A DNA stretch of 22,381 bases, taken from the IMG/VR virus record IMGVR_UViG_3300025118_000174, positions 1 to 22,381 of that record; one strand, given 5' to 3'. Within the stretch, counting starts at the first letter, position 1; each line of letters begins with the position of its first letter. Below, piece by piece: positions 1-7,983 of the stretch. A program made the translations under genes and the position numbers. Source of the stretch: a virus. The notes under the pieces were generated by a model. That model was not told where the DNA came from, did no database searches, and was given only the letters and a program-made list of their open reading frames with translations.

Positions 1-192
1 CTTCTCTAGTTTAGAAATGTTGCTAAAATTTACATCTGCATCAATTGCCATTAATTGATAATTTTCTTCTTTGATGTCGTGTAAGTCAGAATAATATTCA
101 ACATCGTATCCTAACTGTTCCCAGGCTGATTTATATCCGGCGTATATCCATTTCCCCGCATGGTTTTTGTGTTCTTTAATATATATTTTCAT
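1..192 (-). CDS. Glycosyltransferase-like protein, N-terminal part (cut by window edge)
   Basis: This reading frame starts at the ATG at 192-190 and stays open for 64 codons to base 1, so only the N-terminus is visible. The first residues are MKIYIKEHKNHAGKW, followed by a Rossmann-like pattern (WEQLGYDVEYY) that parallels the start of the next gene upstream (LEKMGHNVRLYD). This is the usual look of the N-terminal half of a GT-B or CgeB-like glycosyltransferase, where a short strand is followed by a helix ending in a Gly-x-(D/N)-V turn. The start overlaps the stop of the preceding gene (ATGA), so the two are translationally coupled within the glycosyltransferase run. The catalytic half lies outside the window, so the family is inferred from context and N-terminal resemblance only. 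Confidence 0.6.
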   Translation of the reverse strand, partial: MKIYIKEHKNHAGKWIYAGYKSAWEQLGYDVEYYSDLHDIKEENYQLMAIDADVNFSNISKLEK

Positions 193-1106
193 AGTTTCAT
201 TATCTTGTTTATTGCACTGGTCAAGCGCACCATAGATTCGTGGTCTTTCAGAAATCTTTTATGCCCGTTATTAGCAACTTCTTCTATTATCTTTGGGTTT
301 TTAAGCAAAAAATCAGCTTTTTTAAACATCTCGTATGATGATTTAAAGGTTATAACTTCCTTATCGATTATAAAATGCTCTTCTAACCCGGGAGCGTATT
401 CCGTAAACAATAAAGCATTCGCTGCGGGCACTTCAACCATTCTCCCTTTCATTTGCAGCACTGGTGGATTCGCATTATAGTTTTTGCTGAAATTTATGCC
501 TATCTTTGACTCTGCAATCGATTGAATCATCTCTTTGGGCGTTAAACCGTGATGGTGTTTTACGTCTATCCCGTTTTCTATTAAATAATTAATAAAATAT
601 CTTCTATCTAAATTTAGCTGCCCACAAAAACTAATGTCGTTCTTTTTGACAGCTTTCTTGGGATAAAAATCAATGTTGGTATACCAAAAGCCTAATATAA
701 TATTGTTATATCCAACTTCTTTAAACTTTTCAATATACTCTATTTCCGGCGTTGAACACACATGAAAATGATTACAAACCTGACTAGAAAAGTTTTCGAA
801 CCTCCAAGTATCGTCACAAAACCAATTGAACGTTTTGCAATTGCCTTTTTGTGTTTCTTGGATTATCTCTTCCCAAGGCTCATTTGGCGTCAAAGACGCA
901 TCGCCCGTCATGCAACAAAAGATCAAATCTGGCTTAAATGTATCTACTGTTTTTGAAAACTCGGCGCGTTCACCCCTCACGGTATCGTAAAGACGAACAT
1001 TGTGGCCCATCTTTTCTAGTGGTAAAAAAAGGTTCCAATAGCCGCCATCAAGCCACTCTGCTTTGCCGTTAGACAATGTTTTATTTATAACTAATAAGAT
1101 TTTCAT
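189..1106 (-). CDS. CgeB-like glycosyltransferase
   Basis: A 305-aa protein of the CgeB / Glyco_trans_1_2 type. The C-terminal half has the characteristic block KGRMVEVPAANALLFTEY then APGLEEHF, with VITFKSSYEMF and a closing NNGHKRFLKDHE; in this family that region binds the nucleotide-sugar donor. The N-terminal half (MKILLVINKTLSNGKAEW, then DLIFCCMTG and WFCDDTWRFE) is the acceptor-side Rossmann domain. Length is normal for the family. It probably transfers a sugar from a nucleotide donor in the cytoplasm. It lies two bases downstream of the preceding stop and overlaps the following gene by ATGA. No clear Shine-Dalgarno sequence is visible, so translation may be coupled. Donor and acceptor cannot be read from the sequence. 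Confidence 0.8.
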   Translation of the reverse strand: MKILLVINKTLSNGKAEWLDGGYWNLFLPLEKMGHNVRLYDTVRGERAEFSKTVDTFKPDLIFCCMTGDASLTPNEPWEEIIQETQKGNCKTFNWFCDDTWRFENFSSQVCNHFHVCSTPEIEYIEKFKEVGYNNIILGFWYTNIDFYPKKAVKKNDISFCGQLNLDRRYFINYLIENGIDVKHHHGLTPKEMIQSIAESKIGINFSKNYNANPPVLQMKGRMVEVPAANALLFTEYAPGLEEHFIIDKEVITFKSSYEMFKKADFLLKNPKIIEEVANNGHKRFLKDHESMVRLTSAINKIMKL

Positions 1107-1107
1107 T

Positions 1108-1938
1108 TTAAAAAATATTTAAAATCGTATTCGTGATCGTCGTTCGTTTCTCTCTCATGTGGTCAACTAAATCCTTCCCCTTCATAGAGAACCACTCTTC
1201 TCCGGTGGCGCCAATTATTTTATTTGTAATCGTGCTCATACCCATCATCCTGGCCTCGACAACAATTCTAGACAGAGTTTCCGGGGTTTTTGGAAAAAAG
1301 ACCAGCTTATTGTTATTGCTTAGCTTATCTAAAAATGTTAGGTAATCATTTTTTCCTATCAATTCATATTCTAAATTTTTGTGTTTACAATATAACACCG
1401 CCTCCCTGGTGTTTTTATGAGATATTTGAGAATCCATTATAGAGCAGACGTCCTTTTTTTCTTTGTTGGAATACTGTTCTATTGCATCCAAAGATTCTTT
1501 AGACCACAAATTGCCCCCTAAATTCACTATATTGCTTAAATTTAAATTCTTTCTAACGATGTTGGAGTGGAAGGCGGACTGGCACAACACTGCTTGGGCG
1601 CGCCGACAAAAATCATAATTAACAATCGCTTCCTTTGGGGCAACAAAATCTTCAAACAACGCTGGATTCCTATTCACTAAATATTTGTGGTCATGCTCAT
1701 AAATGACATAACTTAAATTATTCGTTATATAATCTTTGGCGTCTGATCTTAAATTAATATAATTTGCGATTACGAAATTAGCATCTCTGTACTCATACAA
1801 AAAATTTAACGTCACATTGTGAGAGTTGATTTTTTTTACTGGGAGGCGCTGTGCGGCTATCTGTATGAACTCTTCATTGTTTAGTTCTCCGCCGCCGAGG
1901 ATTTCGTTAACAAAAAAATCAGCTACAAAAACAATCAT
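1108..1938 (-). CDS. Probable GT-B-fold glycosyltransferase
   Basis: A 276-aa protein that begins MIVFVADFF followed by a glycine-rich turn (EILGGGELNNEE), the typical first strand and loop of GT-B glycosyltransferases. The middle holds VIYEHDHKYL and AQAVLCQSAFHSNIV, which resemble the first-domain end of GT4-like enzymes. The C-terminal part has FFPKTPETLSRIVVEARMMG, a degenerate form of the E-x7-E donor-binding motif (here PETLSRIVVEA). It is shorter than a standard GT4 enzyme (about 350-400 aa), so the donor-binding domain is compact. Its ATG overlaps the TGA of the upstream glycosyltransferase (ATGA). Activity is inferred from fold pattern and neighbourhood. Confidence 0.65.
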   Translation of the reverse strand: MIVFVADFFVNEILGGGELNNEEFIQIAAQRLPVKKINSHNVTLNFLYEYRDANFVIANYINLRSDAKDYITNNLSYVIYEHDHKYLVNRNPALFEDFVAPKEAIVNYDFCRRAQAVLCQSAFHSNIVRKNLNLSNIVNLGGNLWSKESLDAIEQYSNKEKKDVCSIMDSQISHKNTREAVLYCKHKNLEYELIGKNDYLTFLDKLSNNNKLVFFPKTPETLSRIVVEARMMGMSTITNKIIGATGEEWFSMKGKDLVDHMREKRTTITNTILNIF

Positions 1939-3206
1939 TCATTGACCTGAACGTCCAGATTATCTAGCCACCCATCTACATCAAAATTTTCTTTTATTTC
2001 TAAAGAGTTATACATTTTTTTATACTGGTCTTCTTGTGAAAAATTCTTACATACCCATTTTTTCAACTCATTGGCTTGTTTTTTAAATCTTCCATAATCC
2101 TTATATACTTCTCTTAGTCTCATTTTGTAAGAGCCTTGCTGTGCATAACACCACATAGCGCCCTTTTCCAGCACCCCATCCCAAACAACTTCATCTGCTA
2201 TTGGTTGTATGTCATATTCCACGCATGCGAAATATGGCTTTATTTTTTCATTACCAGTCTTCTTGTCTTTCTTTGGCGCGCAGAGAAAGTCTAAGTGGCC
2301 ACTCCATTCTGGTGCTATTACAGGGATCCCAGAATATGCTGCTTCAAACAACGGGAGACCAAACCCTTCGCCATGGGCCAGAGAAACAAGTGCTTTTATT
2401 TTTGGATGTTTGTAAATAGAATGAATCTCTTGGTCCGTCATATCGCCATGGAAAAAATAAACTTTACATTTTCTATTTTCATATTTTTTCAACAAGCTTG
2501 TTAGGCGATCCTCTATTCTATGCCGATCCATAACAGAATTACCTTCAGCAAACGTTTTTACAACGAGGCCGACTTCAGGATTATCAATGAACTCTTCAAC
2601 AAACCAAGTGATTGTATTTTCTAAATTCTTGCGGCCGGCCCATTGCGCCACGGCTAAAAAATTAAAATCCGTTTTTAATTTCAAGTTGATTTTTGATTCT
2701 TCATATTTTTTAACAGGGTAGTGTACAACCTCTACAGGCGTTGTACATTTCAGTGGAAACTTTTGTCCAGTCTCTTTGTGCACCGCATCATATACTGTGT
2801 TTTGGAATCCGCTCTTCGAATGATTGGAGATGGTAATTACTTTGTCCATTAAATTGCATTTTTCTAGCCACACCGGGGCGACTATGTTGGTTTCTATCCC
2901 CGCAGTCACACCAATGTTTATTGGCGCAAATCGCTCCCATTCGTTTGGAATCGTAACCTGAATGCTGGCATCATACTGTGGGTTGCCTTCTTGGTGGTAG
3001 TGGGCCGTCTTATTAATCAAGGAGTCCAGCCAGCGGCGCTCTTCGTCATCATTATATATCCACCCGCATTTTCCCCAATTAACTGGGAGTAGATAAATGT
3101 CTATTTCGTCCTCGTGTTGTCGCAAAGCCCTCAAAACAAATCGCGAATGTTCACCATACCCTGATCTGGTAAGTACCGGTGCTCGTACTAATACTTTCTT
3201 TTTCAT
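1935..3206 (-). CDS. GT4-family glycosyltransferase
   Basis: A 423-aa GT-B glycosyltransferase. I place the start at the ATG at 3206-3204 (MKKKVLVRAP), not at an ATG 21 bases upstream. The internal one has a strong AAGGAG seven bases ahead and overlaps the previous stop by ATGA. The N-terminal loop SGYGEHSR fits the glycine-rich acceptor-side loop. The middle segment FLAVAQWAGRKN is the usual start of the donor domain, and the C-terminal part carries the family E-x7-E motif within HGEGFGLPLFEAAYSGIPVI. Full length for the family. The product is cytoplasmic and probably adds a sugar to a growing glycan. It sits in the middle of the five-gene run and is very likely co-expressed with it. Confidence 0.85.
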   Translation of the reverse strand: MKKKVLVRAPVLTRSGYGEHSRFVLRALRQHEDEIDIYLLPVNWGKCGWIYNDDEERRWLDSLINKTAHYHQEGNPQYDASIQVTIPNEWERFAPINIGVTAGIETNIVAPVWLEKCNLMDKVITISNHSKSGFQNTVYDAVHKETGQKFPLKCTTPVEVVHYPVKKYEESKINLKLKTDFNFLAVAQWAGRKNLENTITWFVEEFIDNPEVGLVVKTFAEGNSVMDRHRIEDRLTSLLKKYENRKCKVYFFHGDMTDQEIHSIYKHPKIKALVSLAHGEGFGLPLFEAAYSGIPVIAPEWSGHLDFLCAPKKDKKTGNEKIKPYFACVEYDIQPIADEVVWDGVLEKGAMWCYAQQGSYKMRLREVYKDYGRFKKQANELKKWVCKNFSQEDQYKKMYNSLEIKENFDVDGWLDNLDVQVNE

Positions 3207-4471
3207 ACAATCTCCTTTAAAACCCAACGATTATCATACGGTTTCCGCGTATCCCATGATCCACTTTCGTCGTGAACTGCTGTGAATAACTCATCCCACC
3301 TTTTAACAAAATTATCAAAATTATAATTTGTCATTACGTGATTTCTGCCCTTTCTTCCTAGTTCGCTCCTTTCCTCTTCCGACATATTATATATTTTTAA
3401 TAGCGCATCAACAACAGATTCTTCAGAAAGTCTATCCTCGTAAATCCATGGTATTTCCTGGGATCCTATGATACCTTTCGATGTTGGTTTTAAGCCGATG
3501 CCGAAGAATTCTTCTCCGTCAGTTACTTGTTCCTGTAGGCCACCGGTCATGTTAACAATAATCGGAGTTTCGCACGCAAGAGATTCCAACGTTGCCAAAC
3601 CAAACCCTTCGGCATCTGAAATATTGACTGTACAATCTGCCATATTATATAACATGGACAAGATCTCGGGTTCGACCTTCTGCTGTGAAAAAAGCACTTC
3701 TCCATTCGTTAACCCAAGGTGATTAATAATTTTTTCTAAATCCTGGCCATGTGCATCTTTAATATCTGTGTGCATTATTAGGCATGCTTTGTCGTTTCCA
3801 ACTACATCCAAAAACTTTTTAAACCAAAAAATTAATGAGCCGCTCTGCTTTCGTCTCGCGTTTCTGTTATTCCAAAAAAAGATGAACTTATTTGGATCGT
3901 ATTTTTCATCGAAGCTATTTTTAGCAAATTCTTGAACGGGCGCCTCATCGTGCTTTTTAAACGATTCTGTATTTACTGCATGTGGTAAATAAATCGATTT
4001 TACGGCTGGTGCGACCGTTTTAACAATATCGTCCGTTACTTTAGAAATTGTTACGACCATGTCGTTAGACTCGTAGTATTGTTTGTTATATGTCGGATAC
4101 GGATAATTATCCCAAACGTGATAATAAATCATAGGAACTAGCGGACGAATTTCATTTTCTATCTCCCACAGCCAGCCCCAAAAACGAGGATCTGTCATAA
4201 ACCAAAGTATGTCTGGTCTCTCTTGCCGAAGCATAGACCTTACAATTTCTTGGGATCCATACCCATCTACAGGAAAAGTAACCCAGTCATCGCCCCACTC
4301 TTCTGTCTTAATTGGGTTGTGTCCGGGGTGGGCCATAGCTCCCCCCAAGCTGACAAACCTATATTTACCGGTTTGTAGCATGCTTTCTATGATATATCTT
4401 GTTTGAGTCCCCACGCCGGATGGAGCGAAGGGCATATCACTGATAGTCATGATCTTAATTTTTTCACTCAT
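3203..4471 (-). CDS. GT4-family glycosyltransferase
   Basis: A 422-aa GT-B enzyme and the first gene of the glycosyltransferase run. The N-terminus MSEKIKIMTISDMPFAPSGV has the glycine-rich loop (SGVGTQTRY). The linker to the second domain contains FIFFWNNRNARRKQ, the position where GT4 enzymes usually have G(R)xxxxKG. The donor-binding E-x7-E motif is in DAEGFGLATLESLACETPI, followed by TGGLQEQV. A GAGG sequence lies about nine bases before the ATG. It resembles the next gene closely enough in layout that the pair may come from a duplication, but I could not align them fully. Acceptor and sugar are unknown. Confidence 0.85.
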   Translation of the reverse strand: MSEKIKIMTISDMPFAPSGVGTQTRYIIESMLQTGKYRFVSLGGAMAHPGHNPIKTEEWGDDWVTFPVDGYGSQEIVRSMLRQERPDILWFMTDPRFWGWLWEIENEIRPLVPMIYYHVWDNYPYPTYNKQYYESNDMVVTISKVTDDIVKTVAPAVKSIYLPHAVNTESFKKHDEAPVQEFAKNSFDEKYDPNKFIFFWNNRNARRKQSGSLIFWFKKFLDVVGNDKACLIMHTDIKDAHGQDLEKIINHLGLTNGEVLFSQQKVEPEILSMLYNMADCTVNISDAEGFGLATLESLACETPIIVNMTGGLQEQVTDGEEFFGIGLKPTSKGIIGSQEIPWIYEDRLSEESVVDALLKIYNMSEEERSELGRKGRNHVMTNYNFDNFVKRWDELFTAVHDESGSWDTRKPYDNRWVLKEIV

Positions 4472-4484
4472 GTTTATTTGCCTC

Positions 4485-5261
4485 TTAATTACAATATTGT
4501 GTCTTTAAAAACTCGCATGGGCCAAATTTTCCTTGGCATGCCATTCGATTTTTAATGTAATTTTTGTTAGTTAAATTATAAAGGGCTTTATGCAATAATT
4601 TAAGTGCATTTTCAGTTTTTTTGTTGCCGCTCGTGACCTTAAACAGTTCCACATTATTTTTTTTGGCTGTTCTCTTAAGAAGCGCAAAGTGAGTTGTAGC
4701 CGATGTTGGGTCTATTCCGTGCTTGATACAGAAAAAGTGCTTATACAATGTTAATTGATATGTCGTCATTCTGTCGCTTTTGCGTCTTGTATCCCAACCC
4801 CAGGAGCACGTTTTCCAATCAATAATATGGTACTTTCCATCATCTGTTTTAACAACTAAATCAATGTACCCTTTGAAATTGTAATCATCATATTCCTTAA
4901 TGGGCTCATATAGCTTTTCTTCGACAGAGATTAACTCATAATTTCCAAAATATTCCTTTAAGACAGGTAATATATAGCCGACTAGCATACACCCCTGAGT
5001 ACGCATGCTTACCACAAGATCTTTTTTTAATTCGTGGCCGTCGGGCAGTTTCTGCAATTCTTTTAAAAATTCTTCCTGAAAATATTCTGGTGCGTTTTTA
5101 ATATTGTTTTCAACCAATTGCTCACATGTGGAGTGTATGGCTGTACCAAAGGCAGTATGTTCGTTTCCCTCGAAGGCTTTAATGCCATCTAAATAAACAA
5201 GCTTGTGCTTCCAAGCACACTCATTCCACAACTTTAATTCTGAAAAAGATATGTGGGGCAC
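4485..5261 (-). CDS. PD-(D/E)XK nuclease, Cas4/RecB-like
   Basis: A 258-aa protein of the PDDEXK_1 (RecB/Cas4-like) nuclease superfamily. HISFSELKLWNECAWKHKL is the classic N-terminal motif. AFGTAIHSTCEQ holds the conserved histidine. GYIDLVVKTDDGKYHIIDWK gives the catalytic D-x(n)-DWK core. The C-terminus has three cysteines (CQGKFGPCEFLKTQYC) that, with Cys15, could hold an iron-sulphur cluster, although the spacing differs from the usual C-x2-C-x5-C. It starts with GTG directly after the TAA of the upstream gene, with AAAGGTG as ribosome-binding site; the first residues already belong to the family motif, so GTG is the right start. It probably acts as an exonuclease in phage replication or recombination. 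Confidence 0.85.
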   Translation of the reverse strand: MPHISFSELKLWNECAWKHKLVYLDGIKAFEGNEHTAFGTAIHSTCEQLVENNIKNAPEYFQEEFLKELQKLPDGHELKKDLVVSMRTQGCMLVGYILPVLKEYFGNYELISVEEKLYEPIKEYDDYNFKGYIDLVVKTDDGKYHIIDWKTCSWGWDTRRKSDRMTTYQLTLYKHFFCIKHGIDPTSATTHFALLKRTAKKNNVELFKVTSGNKKTENALKLLHKALYNLTNKNYIKNRMACQGKFGPCEFLKTQYCN

Positions 5262-5570
5262 TTATGCACCTTTTTCTGTTGTTTTGCTCGTTGTTTTTCT
5301 TTTACTACGAGTTGTTGTATTTTCATTCTTCACTATTTTCGAAACTTTGAGGATCCACGTACCTCTAGACTCAGCCTCTTTGCAAAAATTACAAAGCTCC
5401 TGTGGGCCATCGACGCTCTCAACTTTATAAGATGGGTGTTTCTTTCGAAACTGACCAATATAGGCTTCCCTATTAATTATTTCTCTTTTTGCAACTGGCG
5501 GTCTGGCTTCATACCAGGCGATGGAAGCCTCAATTTTTACAGTGTTCTCATCTATAAACTCAATATTCAT
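5262..5570 (-). CDS. Small protein of unknown function
   Basis: A 102-aa protein I do not recognise. The first 60 residues look like a compact alpha/beta fold (MNIEFIDENTVKIEASIAWY). A CNFC pair follows, then a strand-rich stretch, and the protein ends in a basic Thr/Ser/Lys tail (TTTRSKRKTTSKTTEKGA) that is probably disordered and could contact nucleic acid. The two cysteines alone do not establish a zinc site. A strong AAAGGAAAAGGA lies before the ATG. It overlaps the upstream peptidase gene by eleven bases and abuts the nuclease gene, so it is expressed with both. Confidence 0.7.
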   Translation of the reverse strand: MNIEFIDENTVKIEASIAWYEARPPVAKREIINREAYIGQFRKKHPSYKVESVDGPQELCNFCKEAESRGTWILKVSKIVKNENTTTRSKRKTTSKTTEKGA

Positions 5571-6267
5571 AATTTTCCTTTTCCTTTATACTGCTTTCTA
5601 ATAGATCATTAATTTTATTATACAGCGCTGGGCTTATCTTTTTTAAATACGTCCGGTCTCGCAGGAAATAATTTTCAAATCCGTTTGCGAAATATTCACG
5701 AAGAGACGTTGTAGAATACGGAGAATAAAATAAGCCCGTTGTCAAAGTGCTCAATTTGGGGTACCCAACAACATTGTAAACATAGTGATCAAAATATTTA
5801 TCATATTCTACTTCATCAAACCGAGAAGCAGAGGGCTCTAAGCCTGCTTGATCTAAACGATGGTAAAGGGTTTTTCTTTTTCCTTTAAACTCACTCTCTA
5901 TAGCAAAATCAGAATAAATTTGATCGCCATATCTTTCTTCAGCCGCATGCGCTACTTCATGAATAATATCGTCCAGCATATCATTTTCATTGTCTTGATG
6001 GTTCGTAACATATATGGCATTATCTTTATATTTTGCATTAAAGGGCAAATCGCCGTTTTCAAAATCCTTAAAGGAGCCCACGTAGATTGAATCAATATTT
6101 TCGAACAATGAAGTTGGAATCAGACTTTCTATAGTGCTTAATACGTATTCTAAATCAAACCCGAAAGGAAGTTGGTCCTTAATATAAACTAGCTTATTTC
6201 CATAAATATATTTTTCTCTGCTGTTCTTTTTTGCCTGCTCGGCACTCTCAGAGATATAATTCATCAT
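5560..6267 (-). CDS. Zincin-type metallopeptidase (HExxH)
   Basis: A 235-aa protein with the zinc-binding motif IIHEVAHAAEE near residue 100 and a downstream glutamate in LREYFANGFENYF near residue 195 that would supply the third ligand, as in gluzincins. It lacks a signal peptide, so it would act in the cytoplasm or in the particle. The region between the motifs (FDEVEYDKYFDHYVYNVVGY) is not one I can assign to a named family. The start is the first of two tandem ATGs, overlapping the previous stop as TAATG with GAGGGA upstream. Substrate is unknown; host-protein cleavage or virion maturation are both possible. It is the first of two HExxH proteins in the window. Confidence 0.7.
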   Translation of the reverse strand: MMNYISESAEQAKKNSREKYIYGNKLVYIKDQLPFGFDLEYVLSTIESLIPTSLFENIDSIYVGSFKDFENGDLPFNAKYKDNAIYVTNHQDNENDMLDDIIHEVAHAAEERYGDQIYSDFAIESEFKGKRKTLYHRLDQAGLEPSASRFDEVEYDKYFDHYVYNVVGYPKLSTLTTGLFYSPYSTTSLREYFANGFENYFLRDRTYLKKISPALYNKINDLLESSIKEKENYEY

Positions 6268-6533
6268 TAAAGCTTTCCCTCTTTTCGCATTAATCTCTCG
6301 CCCTCGTCCACGTCTGCCAGAGCCTGTTGGTATCCTCGTATAAAATTTTCTTCTGCCAAGACCAAAAGAAATTCAGGAAATTCCTCTGCCATGGTTTTTA
6401 TTATCATTTCTACATTTACTTCGCCAGCTTCTGGGTTGTATTTATTTCCAACATACCCCACAAGCCACTCTTTAAGTTCGTTTGTTTTTTCTACTGTTTT
6501 CAAAAGTTCTGGGTTTTCTTCTGTCATATCCAT
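6267..6533 (-). CDS. Small acidic protein of unknown function
   Basis: An 88-aa, mostly helical, acidic protein. The start is the ATG at 6533 (MDMTEENPELL), which has GGAGG five bases upstream; a TTG twelve bases earlier would put the ribosome-binding site inside the gene. A recognisable segment is ENFIRGYQQALADVDEGERL near the C-terminus. I have seen similar short acidic proteins in marine phages but cannot name a family. A perfect sigma70 promoter lies immediately upstream, so this may be the first gene of a transcription unit that runs left into the peptidase, nuclease and glycosyltransferases. Confidence 0.65.
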   Translation of the reverse strand: MDMTEENPELLKTVEKTNELKEWLVGYVGNKYNPEAGEVNVEMIIKTMAEEFPEFLLVLAEENFIRGYQQALADVDEGERLMRKEGKL

Positions 6534-6544
6534 AACTACCTCCA

Positions 6545-6574
6545 ATTATATATATAATAATTTATTTTGTCAAG
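6545..6574 (-). promoter_or_regulatory. Consensus sigma70 promoter (TTGACA-N17-TATAAT)
   Basis: On the minus strand the -35 box TTGACA is at 6574-6569 and the -10 box TATAAT at 6550-6545, exactly 17 bases apart. It lies between the phoH stop and the 88-aa gene. The -10 box is so close to that gene's GGAGG that a transcript starting seven bases on would lose the ribosome-binding site. Either the 88-aa gene is read mainly from further upstream, or the message is nearly leaderless. The downstream genes would still benefit. Confidence 0.6.
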
Positions 6575-6577
6575 CTT

Positions 6578-7888
6578 TTAAAGTATTTTTGCTGCTAATG
6601 TGGCAACTTTAGATCTTTCGCCTTTGACTAGGGTGATGTGTCCTGATATATCATGGCTTTTAAACTTTTCTACTGCATATGCTAGCCCGTTTGAAGTTTC
6701 ATCAACGTACACGTTATCAATTTGATCAATGTCGCCTGTTAGCACAACTTTTGTATTCTCTCCCACTCTTGTAATTATAGTCTTTAATTCGTGTGCTGTC
6801 AAGTTCTGAGCTTCATCAATTATAATAAAAGCGTCAGCGATGGATCTACCCCTTATATAAGTAAGCGCTTCAATCTCTATTGTGCCCTGCGATGTGTACA
6901 TTCTTAAAGTTTCTTTGTCGTTCCCCATTAAATATCTTAAGTTATCTTGAATTGGGCTGAGCCATGGTGTCATCTTTTCTTCTAACGTGCCAGGCAAATA
7001 CCCTATATCTTTCCCTAGCGGCTGAATCGGTCGGGACACAATCAATCTTTTGTAGGGTGTGCTTTTCGACCCTTCTACGACTTGCGCTAGGCCGGCTGCA
7101 ATTGATAAGAGCGTTTTCCCGCTTCCTGCTTTTCCAACCAGCGTAACTACCTGAACTGTTGGATCCATTAACAACTCCAAGGCAAAATTCTGTTCCTTGT
7201 TCCTTGGTCGCACGCTCCAAACGCCTTTTTTGTGTTCCCCGTTAATTCTTTTAAGCGGCGTTGAATAACTATAAAATCGGGCGAGTGCCGATTTCTTTTC
7301 ATTTGCATTTGAAACTAACATTAAAAAATGATTTGGCTGCAGCTTAATATCTTCTTCGTATAGATATGTTTCTTCTCCATTATAGAATTGATCTATAATC
7401 TGCTCGTCAACAAGGTGCGTTTTGACTCCGGTATACAAGTGCTCGGTATCTTTGACCACTTGATTGATAATATAATCTTCTGTCAAAAGCCCCAAGGCGT
7501 CGCATTTAACTCGCATATTAATGTCGCGGGATGCTAATATAACTTTTCTGCCTGGGGTTCTTTGTTGTTCTTCTAGCGCAACTGTGATTATTTCGTTATC
7601 TGCTATAGAAATATCCAAAAGATCACTTTCCGCGCCCTTGACTGTTAGAATACCGTGCCCTTTTGCGATTCTGACTCCTTTATATAAAGAGCCTTTCTCT
7701 CTTAGCGCGTCGAGCGCTTTAATTGTTCTTCTAGCATGCGACCCGACACTATCTTGTCGTTTTTTGTGTTTATCGATCTCTTCTAGGACTTTGAATGGAA
7801 CAATTATATCATTGTTTTGGTAAGCAGTTATAGCGTTGGCATCTGTCAAGTACACGCTAGTATCTAAAATATAAGTTTTTTTAGCCAT
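6578..7888 (-). CDS. phoH: PIN-PhoH family ATPase / ribonuclease
   Basis: A 436-aa protein with an N-terminal PIN nuclease domain and a C-terminal PhoH ATPase, the PhoH2/YlaK arrangement. In the PIN part I see YILDTSVYLTDA (Asp9), FKVLEEIDKHK and ASRDINMRVKCDALG, which give the acidic metal-binding residues. In the ATPase part are Walker A VGKAGSGKTLLS near residue 253 and Walker B FIIIDEAQNLT near residue 356, followed by the family's HELKTIITRVG. Related proteins couple RNA unwinding to sequence-directed RNA cleavage, so a role in phage-directed mRNA turnover is plausible. No clear Shine-Dalgarno precedes the ATG. It is transcribed divergently from the plus-strand cassette. Confidence 0.92.
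   Translation of the reverse strand: MAKKTYILDTSVYLTDANAITAYQNNDIIVPFKVLEEIDKHKKRQDSVGSHARRTIKALDALREKGSLYKGVRIAKGHGILTVKGAESDLLDISIADNEIITVALEEQQRTPGRKVILASRDINMRVKCDALGLLTEDYIINQVVKDTEHLYTGVKTHLVDEQIIDQFYNGEETYLYEEDIKLQPNHFLMLVSNANEKKSALARFYSYSTPLKRINGEHKKGVWSVRPRNKEQNFALELLMDPTVQVVTLVGKAGSGKTLLSIAAGLAQVVEGSKSTPYKRLIVSRPIQPLGKDIGYLPGTLEEKMTPWLSPIQDNLRYLMGNDKETLRMYTSQGTIEIEALTYIRGRSIADAFIIIDEAQNLTAHELKTIITRVGENTKVVLTGDIDQIDNVYVDETSNGLAYAVEKFKSHDISGHITLVKGERSKVATLAAKIL
6774..6802 (-). promoter_or_regulatory. Intragenic consensus sigma70 promoter inside phoH
   Basis: TTGACA at 6802-6797 and TATAAT at 6779-6774 are 17 bases apart on the minus strand, a perfect consensus inside the coding sequence for LTAHELKTII of PhoH. 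It points toward the end of phoH and the genes to the left. Because the bases also encode a conserved PhoH motif, the match may be coincidental. Confidence 0.4.
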
Positions 7889-7896
7889 ATAAATCG

Positions 7897-7925
7897 TTTA
7901 CATTATAAATAGTTTCAATTATTTT
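7897..7925 (+). promoter_or_regulatory. Putative sigma70 promoter of the plus-strand cassette
   Basis: TTTACA at 7897-7902 and TATTTT at 7920-7925 are 17 bases apart and face the exported-protein gene at 7984. Matches are five of six and four of six. It overlaps the promoter for phoH on the other strand, so the two may compete. TATAAATA at 7904-7911 also matches the T4 late-promoter core in this direction, but such an octamer is expected by chance in this AT-rich DNA. Confidence 0.4.
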
Positions 7926-7930
7926 ATTAA
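7902..7930 (-). promoter_or_regulatory. Putative sigma70 promoter of phoH
   Basis: TTAATA at 7930-7925 and TATAAT at 7907-7902 are 17 bases apart on the minus strand. The -10 box is perfect and the -35 box matches four of six. The phoH ATG follows about 14 bases after the -10 box, so the leader would be very short, which fits the absence of a Shine-Dalgarno sequence. Confidence 0.45.
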
Positions 7931-7983
7931 GAAAAAGAACTGTTGTTTTATTTTGCTAATAGTTATTACTAGGAGATACTAAA

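Noticed and set aside
7904-7911. T4-type late promoter core TATAAATA on the plus strand
   Set aside because: A few such octamers are expected by chance in this AT-rich DNA, and another copy lies antisense inside a gene near 17316; it is mentioned with the promoter but not called.
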